Assembly: GCA_021840255.1 (NCBI GenBank)
Contig: JAKBYX010000004.1
Coordinates: forward strand, 62,001 to 126,000
From: Nitrospirota bacterium
GTDB taxonomy: Bacteria > Nitrospirota > Thermodesulfovibrionia > Thermodesulfovibrionales > JdFR-88
Direction: 5' to 3'
Length of the DNA: 64,000 nt
Positions within the stretch are counted from its first letter, which is position 1. Every line of letters begins with the position of its first letter. Both the position numbers and the translations under genes were made by a program. This document shows, in pieces, positions 1 through 10,041 of the stretch. The notes beneath the pieces are model-generated. The model was not told the origin of the DNA and made no database searches. It saw only the letters and a list, made by a program, of their open reading frames with translations.

Positions 1-573
1 GCGTATGAACCCGTGTGCCTCTTCAGCCTGCGCGGGTGTGGCCGTGACCCCCGTGCCGATGGCCCAGATGGGCTCGTAAGCCAGCACGGTATTTTTAAAT
101 TCGGCCTCGCCGAACTCCGCAAGTCCTTCCACGACCTGCCGTTTAATCACGTCAAAGGTCCTGTTTGAGTTTCTTTCCTCAAGGGTTTCGCCCATGCAAA
201 GTATCACGCCAAGGCCTGCCTTTAAAGCTGCTTTGGCTTTTTTGTTCACTATGGCATCGGTCTCATGAAAATACTGTCTGCGCTCCGAGTGGCCGGCGAT
301 GACAAAAGCGCCTCCCGCGTCCTTTACCATCAGGGGTGAAATCTCACCGGTGAACGCGCCCTGTTCCTCATAAAATACGTCCTGCGCCGCCACAAGGACA
401 TCAGACCCGGCAAGGGCGGACGCCACCGCGTTAAGGGCGGTAAACGGAGGGGCGATGAGCTTGTCCACATCAGAGGTGTCCTTGATGAGGGGCAAAAACT
501 GCGAAACATAATCCACCGCCTCCCGGACAGTCTTGTACATCTTCCAATTTGCGGCTATCAGAGGTTTCCTCAT
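1..573 (-). CDS. tpiA: Triosephosphate isomerase, C-terminus cut by window edge
   Basis: Glycolysis and gluconeogenesis enzyme interconverting dihydroxyacetone phosphate and glyceraldehyde 3-phosphate in the cytoplasm. The minus strand from the ATG at 573 reads MRKPLIAANWKMYKT, the classical N-terminus with the catalytic Asn and Lys, then the HSERR segment with the catalytic His, and near the window edge AYEPIWAIGTG, which holds the catalytic Glu. The frame is open through position 1, so about 191 of roughly 250 residues are visible and the gene continues to the left. A promoter-like sequence lies directly before the start codon, with little room for a leader. Divergent from the methyltransferase at 646. 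Identification is certain from these motifs. Confidence 0.96.
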   Translation of the reverse strand, partial: MRKPLIAANWKMYKTVREAVDYVSQFLPLIKDTSDVDKLIAPPFTALNAVASALAGSDVLVAAQDVFYEEQGAFTGEISPLMVKDAGGAFVIAGHSERRQYFHETDAIVNKKAKAALKAGLGVILCMGETLEERNSNRTFDVIKRQVVEGLAEFGEAEFKNTVLAYEPIWAIGTGVTATPAQAEEAHGFIR

Positions 574-581
574 CCTAAAAA

Positions 582-609
582 TTTATAGGCAAAAGGCCCG
601 AAAAGTCAA
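582..609 (-). promoter_or_regulatory. Candidate tpiA promoter
   Basis: On the minus strand TTGACT (604-609), a 16-base spacer and TATAAA (582-587). The -10 box ends 8 bases before the tpiA ATG, so the predicted transcript start (about 575) leaves almost no leader. Only the pattern match supports it. Confidence 0.5.
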
Positions 610-645
610 GTTTTTTGTTCAATTGTGTAAAATATCAAATAAGAA

Positions 646-1359
646 ATGGAAGAGCTGGAAAGGGAGTATCTTATTTCCTGTTATGACAAGCGGGTCGGTT
701 TCCTCGGCAAAACCCCCGCCGCTTTGGGGTGGAGTGAAAAAGGGCAGGCGGCCCGTTACGAGGCCGCCCTCGGATTGTTCGGTTTTGAATCCTTGTCCGG
801 TTTTGGATCCGTGGATGAACGGGGGGGCTGCGCCGGTGTATCCTGCCCCGGTGCGGTTTCCCTGGCCGATTACGGCTGCGGCATGGGGGATTTTTACGGT
901 TTTTTGCTCAGGAAGGGTATAAGCGGCATAGATTATTCCGGGTTTGACATAAATCCGGGGCTCATCGGGATAGCAAGGACGCGTTACTTGGGGGGAAAAG
1001 ATCGTTCGGAGAAAAACGGAGATCAAAAAAATGTTTTCTTTGACGTTCTGGACATAGACAGCGGGGAGCTTCCCGGGTTTTACGACTATTCGCTGATATG
1101 CGGGGTTTTCAACCAGAGGGTCGGAGGGGCTTCGGAGGCTGCCAAAAGGTGCATTGAGAAGATGTGGAGAAGGACCAGGAGGGCGCTAGTCTTCGATGCT
1201 CTCTCAGACAAAAAGGACATGGAAAAAGACGCCGCGCTGGAATACTATGGCGCCCGGGAAATGCTGGAGTTCGCGGCCCGGAAGATCCCGGCAGCCAAGG
1301 CAAGCGTGCATGAGGACCTTGTCGAAGGCAGCCTCATCCTGTGTCTTAGGAGGGAATGA
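646..1359 (+). CDS. Class I SAM-dependent methyltransferase
   Basis: Predicted cytoplasmic methyltransferase of 237 residues; the substrate is unknown. The glycine-rich SAM-binding motif I is visible as ADYGCGMGDF around residues 74-83, followed by an acidic motif II region (YSGFDINPG, about 95-105) and a DVLDIDSG segment like motif III. A low-complexity Gly/Ser insert lies before motif I at residues 50-70. Its stop overlaps the start region of mqnA (ATGATGA arrangement at 1356-1361), so the two are probably translated together. That hints at a link with menaquinone or other quinone metabolism, but nothing in the protein itself shows it. No strong ribosome-binding site precedes the ATG. Confidence 0.75.
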   Translation: MEELEREYLISCYDKRVGFLGKTPAALGWSEKGQAARYEAALGLFGFESLSGFGSVDERGGCAGVSCPGAVSLADYGCGMGDFYGFLLRKGISGIDYSGFDINPGLIGIARTRYLGGKDRSEKNGDQKNVFFDVLDIDSGELPGFYDYSLICGVFNQRVGGASEAAKRCIEKMWRRTRRALVFDALSDKKDMEKDAALEYYGAREMLEFAARKIPAAKASVHEDLVEGSLILCLRRE

Positions 1360-2204
1360 TGGCACCTATTTATCCTATCAAGACAGGCCCGATATATCCC
1401 CTTAAGATAGGAAGAATATCCTATCTTAATCTATACCCCATATTCCGGGGGCTGGAAAAGACAGTTGAGGAGGAGGGCCGCTACAGGTTTTTTGACGGAC
1501 ATCCGGCCCTGGTCAATTCAAAGCTCCGGAGGGGGTATGTTGACGCAAGCCCCTCTTCCTCGATCGTGTACCTTAAAGCCCCTGCGGATTACAGCCTTAT
1601 CGAGGGCCATTCGATCAGCTCCGACGGCCCAATAAGAAGCATCTACCTTTTCAGCAGACTGCCAATAGTGGAGCTCAGGGGAAAGACAATAGGGATTACC
1701 AACCAGACGGAGACCTCAGCCGCGCTGTTGAAAATAGTATTAAAGAAATTCCTTGGGGTGGATTTTAAGACACGGGTCACCAGGTTTCCCGTGGCCCAAT
1801 CCCTGCAAAGATATGGGGCCTGCCTCTCGATCGGCGATGATGCTATGCTCGCCCGAAAACAGAGGGGAAAAAAGGGCGGTCCGGATGCCTGTTTCATGTA
1901 CGACCTTGGTTTACTCTGGAAGGAAAACACCGGACTGCCTTTTGTATATGCGCTCTGGATAGCGAGGAAGAATTCCGTCTCCCGGAACAAAAAGGCCTTC
2001 GCGGCGTTCAGGCGGGACCTGGAGCGGGCTAAACTTTATGCCGTTTCTCACCTTGAAGAGGCGGCAAGAGAAAAGCCACTGAACGGGCTGGACCCTTCGG
2101 AGGTCCTTCAATATTGGCGGGGCATCTCCTATGGTCTTGACCTGATGGAGAAAAAGGGGCTTGCGCTCTTCCGTAAATACGCGAAAGAACTGGACCTGCT
2201 CTAG
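1359..2204 (+). CDS. mqnA: Chorismate dehydratase (futalosine menaquinone pathway)
   Basis: MqnA converts chorismate to 3-[(1-carboxyvinyl)oxy]benzoate, the first committed step of the futalosine route to menaquinone. The sequence has the family's N-terminal RIGRISYLNLYPI motif, the SSSIVYL segment, and the periplasmic-binding-protein-like fold of about 280 residues with GKTIGITNQTETSAALL in the middle. AGGAGG at 1348-1353 favours the second of two consecutive ATGs (1359 over 1356). The gene is coupled to the upstream methyltransferase. The other mqn genes (mqnB, C, D, E) are not in this window. Related MqnD is the main alternative, but the N-terminus and the SSS segment fit MqnA better. Confidence 0.85.
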   Translation: MAPIYPIKTGPIYPLKIGRISYLNLYPIFRGLEKTVEEEGRYRFFDGHPALVNSKLRRGYVDASPSSSIVYLKAPADYSLIEGHSISSDGPIRSIYLFSRLPIVELRGKTIGITNQTETSAALLKIVLKKFLGVDFKTRVTRFPVAQSLQRYGACLSIGDDAMLARKQRGKKGGPDACFMYDLGLLWKENTGLPFVYALWIARKNSVSRNKKAFAAFRRDLERAKLYAVSHLEEAAREKPLNGLDPSEVLQYWRGISYGLDLMEKKGLALFRKYAKELDLL

Positions 2205-2326
2205 ATATTCGGAATGTATTCTGCATCCGCCGCGCTATCTTAAGCGTTTGTCTTTCCCCCCATATTGACAGCCTCCCTGATTGATGACAGATTTTTATTA
2301 GTTTGCCGAAGAGGAAAGGAGCATGC

Positions 2327-3991
2327 GTGTTGTATCCTTCGGGCAAAAGGGCGGCGTTTGACGGTGCTCTTGCGGGCGCGATGCTTACAGTTGCGCTCAT
2401 TTCCTGCCTGTATGCGGGCTGGCGGCTGGCGGGTCTGCCGTTTGTCCCGTTTGACTTATTTGACTGGTTTTCGCGGGTGCTTCCAGGCCCTGTAATAGAA
2501 AAAAGCATAGGCGCAATGGTGGCGTTCATACGCGCCTTTCATCTTGGGCCCATATACTCGGTGGCCAAGCATATGGAACAGGCGATGGGGATAGGCATCT
2601 TTTTTATTTCGGGTGTAATAGGCGGGGCCATCCTTTTCCCCGTCATCCGCGCCCTGCATGGCAGGAAGGCTTACCTTGCCGGGCTCGTCCTGGGCGCGGC
2701 CGCCGGCGGACGTGCCCTATTCATAAGCTCCTCCGTTGGCCTGACTGCCACCGTTTCACCACTCGCAAGAGACCTGTGGATAATGGGGGCTTACCTTCTC
2801 TGGGGAGCGGCCATGGGCGGGGTTTGCCGGCGGCTCTTGCCAGGACGGGAGGCGGCAGGCGTACCGATAGGCCAACCTGAAGCTGAGCAAGGCATGGCCG
2901 GACAAATAGACCGGCGCAGCTTCATGGTCCGGCTCGCAGGGACCGCAGCGGCCATCACTGTAGTGGGCGCGGTGGTGGGCAAGCTCTCCGCCCTCAGTTA
3001 TTTCAGCACATCCGGAAGGGGCGGCCCAGGCGCGGTGCCATGGTCGGAAGCGCATGCCCTGCCGAATGCGGGCGCCAGGGTGCAGCCCGCCCCCGGTACG
3101 AGGCCGGAATTCACCCCTCTGGAGAAGCACTACCGCATAGATATAGATACGGTCCCTCCAACGATAGACGGGCGGACGTGGAGGCTCAAGACAGAGGGGC
3201 TTGTCGAGAGCCCCCGGTATCTCACTCTTGATGCCATCCGCCGCATGAAACCCATGTACCAGTTCATTACCCTGGCATGCATATCCAACCCGGTGGGCGG
3301 AGACCTGATAAGCACAACCCGATGGACGGGGACCAGCCTGAAAGATATACTTCCTTTCCTGCGGATAAAGCCACAGGCCACACATCTTAAGATCACGTCG
3401 GCGGACGGCTTCTGGGAAGTGGTCTCACTGGCTCAGGTCCGGGCCGACGAAAGGATCATGCTCACCTACGCATGGGACGGCCTTCCACTGGAGCGGAAGC
3501 ACGGCTTCCCCTTAAGGATATATATCCCCGATCTTTACGGGATGAAACAGCCCAAGTGGATAGAGACCATCGAGGCGATGGACCATTGGGAGCCCGGTTA
3601 TTGGGTGGTGCGGGGATGGGACAAGGTGGCCCGTATGAAGGCCACATCCGTAATAGACACGGTTGCGGTCAGGGCGGCATACAAAAACGCACAAGGGAAA
3701 ACGCTTATCCCGGTGGGCGGCATCGCGCATGCTGGCGTACGCGGGATATCAAGGGTGGAACTGAAGGTCGATAATGGCCCCTGGCGGCAGGCGGAGCTTC
3801 GCACGCCTATTTCGCATACGACATGGGTCATCTGGAGGTACGACTGGGCATATGCGCCGGGGGAGCATACCTTCATTGTGCGCTGCTATGACGGCAACGG
3901 CGCGCCCCAGATCGAAACGCCCGAGCCTCCTCCACCAAGCGGTGCTTCAGGTTATTTCAGCGAGACCAAAAATATCCAGGACCCATCTTGA
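2327..3991 (+). CDS. Membrane-anchored molybdopterin oxidoreductase (sulfite oxidase/YedY-like fold)
   Basis: A molybdopterin-dependent oxidoreductase with an N-terminal membrane domain. Four hydrophobic segments occupy roughly the first 170 residues, followed by DRRSFMVRLAG, a twin-arginine-like motif with a fifth hydrophobic stretch. The sulfite-oxidase-type Moco domain comes next: LACISN carries the probable molybdenum-ligand Cys, and TRWTGTSLKDIL and the GFPLRIYIPDLYG region are typical. A C-terminal Ig-like dimerisation domain ends at GEHTFIVRCYDG. The catalytic domain is therefore predicted outside the cytoplasmic membrane. Start: a GTG at 2327 has a well-spaced AAAGGAG (2315-2321); the frame is open upstream to a TTG at 2303. 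Substrate unknown; the membrane part may stand in for an MsrQ-like partner. Confidence 0.78.
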   Translation: MLYPSGKRAAFDGALAGAMLTVALISCLYAGWRLAGLPFVPFDLFDWFSRVLPGPVIEKSIGAMVAFIRAFHLGPIYSVAKHMEQAMGIGIFFISGVIGGAILFPVIRALHGRKAYLAGLVLGAAAGGRALFISSSVGLTATVSPLARDLWIMGAYLLWGAAMGGVCRRLLPGREAAGVPIGQPEAEQGMAGQIDRRSFMVRLAGTAAAITVVGAVVGKLSALSYFSTSGRGGPGAVPWSEAHALPNAGARVQPAPGTRPEFTPLEKHYRIDIDTVPPTIDGRTWRLKTEGLVESPRYLTLDAIRRMKPMYQFITLACISNPVGGDLISTTRWTGTSLKDILPFLRIKPQATHLKITSADGFWEVVSLAQVRADERIMLTYAWDGLPLERKHGFPLRIYIPDLYGMKQPKWIETIEAMDHWEPGYWVVRGWDKVARMKATSVIDTVAVRAAYKNAQGKTLIPVGGIAHAGVRGISRVELKVDNGPWRQAELRTPISHTTWVIWRYDWAYAPGEHTFIVRCYDGNGAPQIETPEPPPPSGASGYFSETKNIQDPS

Positions 3992-4042
3992 ACCCCCCGG
4001 GCTTGTCCTGATCTTTTTTCTTTTCTCCCAGGGGCTTTGCTG

Positions 4043-4648
4043 TTATGGCTGGCGCGGGCCGGACTTAAAGACGGAATCTATATAGTCCGCCATATCCGCG
4101 GAGCCCATCAGGGGGAAACCGGCAAGCTCATATTTTATGACCCTGTTTTTATCCAGTATTACGGTCGAGGGCACGGCTATGACGCCGTAATCATGGTACA
4201 TGACCAAACCGTAATCTATGGAAACGGGAAGGTCCAGCTTCATGCCGCTTATCTCCGATTTGATCTGGGAAAGGGTCTGGTCCGTAGTCTCCTGCCCGTC
4301 CACATCTATGGCCATAACCGACAATCCTTTGCTTCTGTACATGTCATACATCTGCTCCATCTGCTTTAGGGCGTCTTGGGAATACGCGCTCCACGTGGAC
4401 CAGAAGAGAAGGACCGTGAGTTTTTGCCCCTTTATGTCAGCGAACTCCTTTGTCTTCCCGTCCATGCTCTTAAGGGTGAAGTCCGGTGCCTTCATGCCCT
4501 TTTGAAGGGTATCCAAGGCATTGGCGGAGGGTGTTGCAAGCAGGCCCCCCATATTGAACGAAAAGGCGAAAAAGAGAAAAAGAATTAAATAAAAAAGTCT
4601 TCGGCCCCGGAAAAAGGCCGTTACAATACCTAACGGACATTTCTTCAT
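4043..4648 (-). CDS. TlpA/thioredoxin-fold exported protein lacking both active-site Cys
   Basis: A 201-residue exported protein of the AhpC/TSA-TlpA thioredoxin superfamily. An N-terminal hydrophobic segment (about residues 18-44, ending near SANA) is a signal peptide or anchor. The fold follows: GMKAPDFTLK, then LTVLLFWSTWSAYS where the WCxxC active site normally sits, then the cis-proline segment AVPSTVILD. In WSAYS (residues 86-90) both catalytic cysteines are replaced by serine (87 and 90), so thiol-disulfide exchange at this site is not expected. A close paralogue with the same change lies at 21232-21834. GGAGGGGGG precedes the ATG and a good promoter lies about 120 bases upstream. Possible role: a redox-inactive binding or chaperone-like periplasmic protein; this is inference. 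Confidence 0.8.
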   Translation of the reverse strand: MKKCPLGIVTAFFRGRRLFYLILFLFFAFSFNMGGLLATPSANALDTLQKGMKAPDFTLKSMDGKTKEFADIKGQKLTVLLFWSTWSAYSQDALKQMEQMYDMYRSKGLSVMAIDVDGQETTDQTLSQIKSEISGMKLDLPVSIDYGLVMYHDYGVIAVPSTVILDKNRVIKYELAGFPLMGSADMADYIDSVFKSGPRQP

Positions 4649-4765
4649 TTTTAAATCCCCCCTCCAGGATTAAAAAATAAATTTACCGTAATGATATGGA
4701 AATATTTAAAAGCGAAACTGAATTAATTAATTGAAAATTCCAAAAGCTGATCGAGATGCTAAAAG

Positions 4766-4794
4766 AATGTACACCAATGCCGACGCGCAGTCAA
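4766..4794 (-). promoter_or_regulatory. Candidate promoter of the TlpA-like gene
   Basis: On the minus strand TTGACT (4789-4794), a 17-base spacer and TACATT (4766-4771), giving a leader of about 110 bases before the ATG at 4648. The rest of the gap 4649-4935 is AT-rich with no gene; no clear terminator for carB was found. Confidence 0.5.
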
Positions 4795-4935
4795 CTGAAA
4801 ATGTATGCGAAATTTAAGCGGCAGGGGATCTCTGGCGGCCTTCTTTTTTTAGTTTAAGGATATATAAATTGACACTGAAACTGAACGTCCGGCGGCTTTA
4901 ATACTGAAAGTTTTTTCTTTTTTTATTTTTTTCTT

Positions 4936-7900
4936 TTACCTGTTGTATTCCTGGATCGACTTTATGGAGAATACACCGCTCCGGAGACTCTCTATGGCTT
5001 CCACCACGGCCCTCGCGCCGGAGATGGTGGTAGTGTAGGGTACGCCGTACTGGAGGGCGTTCCGCCTGATGTAATAAGAGTCCTTGTGCGCCCTGGCATC
5101 GCTTATGGTGTTTACTATAAAGCCGAGCCCCCTGTTTTTTATGAGGTCCACGACATTGGGCCTTCCTTCGGAGAGCTTGTTCACGCTTTCCACCTGAAGG
5201 CCATGGCTGGCCAGGTGCATTGCAGTCCCCTTGGTGGCAACGATGCCGAAACCCATCTTAATGAGCCTTCTGGCCAATTCCACGGATGCGGGCTTGTCCT
5301 TGTCCCTTAGGCTGAAGAAAAACTTGCCAGAGGCGGGCGCCACGTTTCTTGTGGCTGTCTGCGCCTTTGCGTAGGCAAGGCCAAAGTTCCGGTCTATCCC
5401 CATCACCTCTCCGGTGGATTTCATCTCGGGCCCCAGGATGGGGTCAACGCCGGGGAAACGGTCAAACGGGAAAACAGCCTCTTTTACCGCCACATGGTCC
5501 GCCGTGGCCTCCTGTTCAGCAACGAGCTCTTTAAGGGTTTTTTTGCCCGTCATGACCTTTGCGGCAACCTTGGCCAGGGGCACGCCGGTGGCCTTGCTAA
5601 CGAAAGGCACCGTCCTTGAGGCGCGGGGGTTTACTTCCAGTATGTAGATATCGCGGCCCTTTATAGCAAACTGCACGTTCATGAGACCTATGACCTCCAG
5701 TTCCAGCGCCAGAGCCCGCGTCTGTTTCTTTATCTCCTCCACTATCTCCGCATCGAGGGAGTAGGGGGGAAGCGAGCAGGCCGAATCCCCGGAATGAATA
5801 CCCGCTTCCTCTATGTGCTCCATCACGCCGCCTATGAAGACACTGCTGCCATCGCATATGGCATCCACATCCACTTCGACGGCGTCCTCCAGGTATTTGT
5901 CGATAAGCACCGGCCCAAGCTTCAGGTAATCCGGCGAGGCCTTCGTGGCCTTCTCCATATAGCTTGTGAGTGCCACGTCGTCGTAGACTATCTCCATCGC
6001 CCGCCCGCCAAGCACATAGGAGGGCCGCACCATCACAGGGTACCCGATGCTCCCGGCGGCCGCCAGCGCCTCTTCCACTGAAAACGCCGTATCACTTTGA
6101 GGCTGCCTCAGGTCCAGTTTTTCAAGCAGTTGCTTGAAGCGTTTCCTGTCCTCGGCCCTGTCGATGGCTTCGGGGCTCGTGCCAAGTATCCTCACTCCCT
6201 CGCGCTCAAGCGGGATGGCCAGCTTCAGCGGGGTCTGCCCCCCGAACTGCACTATCACGCCCTCGGGCCTTTCCACCTCGATTATATTGAGCACGTCCTC
6301 TATGGTGAGCGGCTCGAAATAAAGCCTGTCGGCCGTGTCGTAATCGGTGCTCACGGTCTCCGGGTTGCAGTTTACCATTATGGTTTCATATCCCAGCTCT
6401 TTTAAAGCGAACACGGCATGCACGCAGCAGTAGTCGAACTCTATGCCCTGGCCTATGCGGTTAGGTCCCGAGCCAAGTATCATCACTTTTTTCCTGCCGT
6501 CCGGGGCCGCTTCGCACTCCCCAAGGGCCTCCTGGCCCTGTCCGGTAATCTCTTGATTTGCTTCCTGCCCGATAGTATAAAAAGGCTTTTCATAGGTGGA
6601 GTAAAGATACGGAGTGAAGGCCTTGAACTCCGCGGCGCAGGTGTCCACCATCTTGTAGACCGCCCTCATGTGTGCTCTTTTCCTTTTCTTCCTTATCTCA
6701 TCTTCAGGCACTTTCAAAAGCGAACCTATCCGCTTGTCTGAAAACCCCATTCCTTTTAGCTCATGCAGAGTGTCTTTGTCCAGGGAATCCAGTGAGGCCA
6801 TGCTGGATATTTCTTCTTCGGCTTCCAGTATCTGTCTTATGTTCTCTATGAACCAGGGGTCTATCATGGAAAGCTCGTGTATCTTCTGCGTGCTCCAGCC
6901 CTGCCTGAGGGCCTGCCCCACCGCCCACAGGCGCGAGGGGTTAGGCCTTTTAAGGCTGGCCGCGAGTTCCTCTTCGTTCCGGGTCGCCGTCTCAAACCCG
7001 TAGCTGCCCGTCTCAAGACTCCTTATGGCCTTCTGAAGAGACTCCTTAAAGGTGCGGCCGATGGCCATTACCTCACCCACGGACTTCATCTGCGTGGTCA
7101 GGGTGGAGTCGGCCTCCGGGAACTTCTCGAAGGCGAACCGGGGGATTTTTGTGACCACATAGTCTATGGTTGGTTCGAAAGAGGCCGGCGTCTCCCTGGT
7201 TATGCTGTTTGGTATCTCGTTCAGGGACAGGCCCACCGCAAGTTTCGCGGCTATTTTTGCTATGGGGAAGCCTGTGGCCTTGCTGGCCAGGGCGGAGCTC
7301 CTTGACACCCTGGGGTTCATCTCTATAACGGTCATCCTTCCCGTTTCCGGGTGAAGGGCGAACTGGATGTTGCTGCCCCCGGTGTCCACCCCTATCTCCC
7401 TTATTATTGCGATGGAGGCGTCACGCATCCTCTGGTATTCCTTATCGGTCAGCGTCTGTGCCGGGGCCACGGTGATGGAATCCCCAGTGTGCACGCCCAT
7501 CGGGTCCAGGTTCTCTATGGAGCAGATGATGACCACGTTGTCGTGCATGTCCCTCATCACCTCAAGCTCGTACTCCTTCCAGCCAAGGGCGGATTCCTCC
7601 ACCAGCACCTGGTGATTGAGGGAGAGTTTCAGGCCCTTGTCCAGCAGCCCTTCGTATTCCTCCATGTTATACGCAATGCCGCCTCCCGTGCCCCCAAGTG
7701 TAAACGCCGGGCGCAGAATGGCTGGGAAGCCTATTTCCTCGATATGCCTCATCCCCTCTTCCACGCTTAACACGATGGCGCTTTTGGGCACCTCAAGCCC
7801 GATGTTCTTCATCGCCGTGCGGAAAAGCTCCCTGTCCTCGGCCTTCTTTATCGAACCCAGTCTTGCGCCTATAAGCTCTATGCCCAGCCTGTCCAGCACG

Positions 7901-8217
7901 CCTCTTTCGGACAACTCCACCGCAAGGTTAAGCGCGGTCTGCCCGCCCATCGTGGGCAGAATGGCCTGGGGCCTTTCCTTCTCCAGTATCTTTTCCAGCA
8001 CTTCAGGCGTAAGGGGCTCTATATAGGTGGCGTCCGCTATCTCCGGGTCGGTCATTATGGTGGCCGGGTTCGAGTTGACGAGCACCACCTTGTAGCCTTC
8101 CTCTTTCAGGGCCTTGCAGGCCTGGGTCCCGGAGTAGTCGAACTCGCATGCCTGGCCTATCACTATCGGGCCGGAGCCTATGATGAGTATCTTTTTTATA
8201 TCAGTCCTTTTAGGCAT
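4936..8217 (-). CDS. carB: Carbamoyl-phosphate synthase large subunit
   Basis: Makes carbamoyl phosphate from bicarbonate, ammonia (from CarA) and two ATP for pyrimidine and arginine synthesis. Full length at 1093 residues, close to the usual 1070-1080. The two homologous ATP-grasp halves are visible: [20 protein letters not shown] with [13 protein letters not shown], then [20 protein letters not shown] with the second ATP-grasp domain; the C-terminal MGS-like allosteric domain follows ([14 protein letters not shown]). Last gene of the pyrimidine operon; its ATG overlaps the stop of the small membrane-protein gene by 8 bases, consistent with translational coupling. Regulation is probably by the pyrR leader attenuator. 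Confidence 0.97.
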   Translation of the reverse strand: MPKRTDIKKILIIGSGPIVIGQACEFDYSGTQACKALKEEGYKVVLVNSNPATIMTDPEIADATYIEPLTPEVLEKILEKERPQAILPTMGGQTALNLAVELSERGVLDRLGIELIGARLGSIKKAEDRELFRTAMKNIGLEVPKSAIVLSVEEGMRHIEEIGFPAILRPAFTLGGTGGGIAYNMEEYEGLLDKGLKLSLNHQVLVEESALGWKEYELEVMRDMHDNVVIICSIENLDPMGVHTGDSITVAPAQTLTDKEYQRMRDASIAIIREIGVDTGGSNIQFALHPETGRMTVIEMNPRVSRSSALASKATGFPIAKIAAKLAVGLSLNEIPNSITRETPASFEPTIDYVVTKIPRFAFEKFPEADSTLTTQMKSVGEVMAIGRTFKESLQKAIRSLETGSYGFETATRNEEELAASLKRPNPSRLWAVGQALRQGWSTQKIHELSMIDPWFIENIRQILEAEEEISSMASLDSLDKDTLHELKGMGFSDKRIGSLLKVPEDEIRKKRKRAHMRAVYKMVDTCAAEFKAFTPYLYSTYEKPFYTIGQEANQEITGQGQEALGECEAAPDGRKKVMILGSGPNRIGQGIEFDYCCVHAVFALKELGYETIMVNCNPETVSTDYDTADRLYFEPLTIEDVLNIIEVERPEGVIVQFGGQTPLKLAIPLEREGVRILGTSPEAIDRAEDRKRFKQLLEKLDLRQPQSDTAFSVEEALAAAGSIGYPVMVRPSYVLGGRAMEIVYDDVALTSYMEKATKASPDYLKLGPVLIDKYLEDAVEVDVDAICDGSSVFIGGVMEHIEEAGIHSGDSACSLPPYSLDAEIVEEIKKQTRALALELEVIGLMNVQFAIKGRDIYILEVNPRASRTVPFVSKATGVPLAKVAAKVMTGKKTLKELVAEQEATADHVAVKEAVFPFDRFPGVDPILGPEMKSTGEVMGIDRNFGLAYAKAQTATRNVAPASGKFFFSLRDKDKPASVELARRLIKMGFGIVATKGTAMHLASHGLQVESVNKLSEGRPNVVDLIKNRGLGFIVNTISDARAHKDSYYIRRNALQYGVPYTTTISGARAVVEAIESLRSGVFSIKSIQEYNR

Positions 8218-8851
8218 TTTGTGTACTCAAAAACTCCTTTATTTTTAAAGTTATATCCGCGGCGGCCGCCGGCGTCCTTCCGGCGTAAATGACAAAGCTT
8301 GAGCTGTTTTTCAACCACACCCGCACGCAGTAAAAATCCACGGGCTTGTCCAGCTCCGGAAGCACCGTATGGTGGTGCAGCGCTATTTTTTCCACCTGCT
8401 TAAGGCCTTCAGGGTTTTCGGGCAAAAAGGCAGACTTCTCCGCCTCCACCTTTTCTATCTCCTCCGTCCCGAACGTTTTTTTCGCCCTGAACGGGGTGCA
8501 AAGCCGGGCCATGCCGCTTTTTTTGCTTATATCGAAAAGGAGATATCTTTTTTTAAAGACAAATGCCCTGAAAAACAAAAAACCCGCGGCATAGGCCGCA
8601 AGAGCGGCAAGGTAGCGCATCGTTCCGGTTTTGCCTGAAAGCAGAAAAAGTGCCGCCGCAGGAACGGCGGAGGCCAGCATCGCCGAAAGTTCATGGCTGT
8701 ACATCACGGGTGACAGCACGCTGCCCTTTTCTGCCTTATAGGCTGAAGTCCTGAAATTCAGTTCCGTCCCTTCGATGGTAAGGTCGAAATCAGCAGCAGC
8801 TTCGCCCCCCGGTTTAATTTGGCCGGAAGGTGTAATTCGCCCATTTGTCAT
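8210..8851 (-). CDS. Unknown two-helix membrane protein inserted between carA and carB
   Basis: A 213-residue protein I do not recognise. The open frame extends further upstream inside carA, but the start is set at the ATG at 8849-8851, which overlaps the carA stop as ATGA. Two hydrophobic segments at about residues 52-95 (separated by GKTGTMRY) flank a short loop; a soluble C-terminal half of about 110 residues follows, rich in Lys and Glu. The layout resembles small membrane-anchored PH-like or stress proteins, but no motif proves it. Its stop overlaps the carB start by 8 bases, so it is locked in the operon and very probably translated. Role unknown. Confidence 0.75.
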   Translation of the reverse strand: MTNGRITPSGQIKPGGEAAADFDLTIEGTELNFRTSAYKAEKGSVLSPVMYSHELSAMLASAVPAAALFLLSGKTGTMRYLAALAAYAAGFLFFRAFVFKKRYLLFDISKKSGMARLCTPFRAKKTFGTEEIEKVEAEKSAFLPENPEGLKQVEKIALHHHTVLPELDKPVDFYCVRVWLKNSSSFVIYAGRTPAAAADITLKIKEFLSTQNA

Positions 8852-10041
8852 TCGCCCAGAAGCCTCCTGAAGCGGCTGAAGATGTGCGAGGCGTCGTTCG
8901 GGCCGGGGCCCGCCTCCGGATGATGCTGTACGGAGATCACAGGCAGCTCCGTGTGCTCCATTCCCTCCTCCGTGCCGTCGTAGAGGTTTTTGTGCGTCAG
9001 CTTCATGGCGCCCTTCATGGTTTTTATGTCCACGCAATAATTGTGGTTTTGTGAGGTTATCTCCACTTTCCCACTCGTAAGGTCCATCACCGGGTGGTTG
9101 CCGCCGTGGTGTCCGAACTTCAGTTTGTAGACCTCTCCGCCCATCGCGATCCCCAATATCTGATGGCCCAGGCATATGCCAAGCACCGGTTTTTTGCCTA
9201 TGATCTTTTTCGCATTTTGGACGGCGTAGGTGGTGGTCCTCGGATCACCGGGGCCGTTGCTTAAAAGGACGCCGTCCGGGTCCATCTCCAGGACTTCTTC
9301 AGCTGGGGTAAGGGCCGGGACAACCGTCACATCGAAACCCGCGTGGATGAGGCTCCTTAGTATATTGAACTTTATTCCGAAATCGTACGCTATTATCTTT
9401 TTCTTTTTCCCCCCGGCGCCTTCCTCCCCGGCGTGCACCAGACCCTCGGGCCAGCGCCAGAGGTCCTGCCGCCAGGTGTAGAGCTCCCTTGTGGAGACCT
9501 CCTTCACGAAATCGAAGGCGTCTATCGATGGATAGGAGCGCGCCTTCTCAAGCAGCTTTCCGGGGTCCAACTCGGTTGTGGAGATTATCCCCGTCTGTGC
9601 GCCTTTTTCCCTCAGGTGCCGCGTGAGGGCCCTCGTGTCTATCCCCTCTATGGCCGTTATGCCTTTTTCCTTCAGGTATTCCCCCAATGAGGCGTGGGAG
9701 CGCCAGTTGCTTCTCATAGGCATGTATTCCCTTACGATAAACCCGTTGGCATAGGGCTTTTCGGACTCCATGTCCTCCATATTGACGCCGTAGTTGCCTA
9801 TCTGGGTATAGGTCATCGTTACGATCTGCCCTTTGTACGAAGGGTCTGTTAGTATCTCCTGGTAGCCGGTCATTGACGTGTTGAAGACCACTTCGCCTAT
9901 GGCCTGGCCGGGCGCCCCGAAAGAAAAACCTTCAAACACCAGGCCGTCCCTGAGGACAAGCAGGGCTTTTTCGCTTCTTTTGTTTTTTTTGTCTTTTCTG
10001 TCTTTATCTTGTTTGTCTTTTTGCGTCATGCCCGCTGCCAT
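8848..10041 (-). CDS. carA: Carbamoyl-phosphate synthase small subunit (glutaminase)
   Basis: Hydrolyses glutamine and channels ammonia to CarB. The N-terminal small-subunit domain is clear (ALLVLRDGLVFEG, GEVVFNTSMTGYQEILTDPSY), then the class I glutamine amidotransferase with the nucleophile in PVLGICLGHQILG and the catalytic His in SVQHHPEAGPGP. An unusual Lys/Asp-rich leader of about 20 residues ([19 protein letters not shown]) precedes the conserved part. Two starts compete: 10041, with GAAGG seven bases upstream, or 10029, which forms an ATGA overlap with the pyrC stop. Length from 10041 is 397 residues, slightly above the usual 370-385 because of the charged tail. Confidence 0.95.
   Translation of the reverse strand: MAAGMTQKDKQDKDRKDKKNKRSEKALLVLRDGLVFEGFSFGAPGQAIGEVVFNTSMTGYQEILTDPSYKGQIVTMTYTQIGNYGVNMEDMESEKPYANGFIVREYMPMRSNWRSHASLGEYLKEKGITAIEGIDTRALTRHLREKGAQTGIISTTELDPGKLLEKARSYPSIDAFDFVKEVSTRELYTWRQDLWRWPEGLVHAGEEGAGGKKKKIIAYDFGIKFNILRSLIHAGFDVTVVPALTPAEEVLEMDPDGVLLSNGPGDPRTTTYAVQNAKKIIGKKPVLGICLGHQILGIAMGGEVYKLKFGHHGGNHPVMDLTSGKVEITSQNHNYCVDIKTMKGAMKLTHKNLYDGTEEGMEHTELPVISVQHHPEAGPGPNDASHIFSRFRRLLGE

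Noticed and set aside
2029-2529. Long open frames on the opposite strand
   Set aside because: They overlap mqnA and the Moco gene and have no motif or start site support; the same holds for the other shadow frames.
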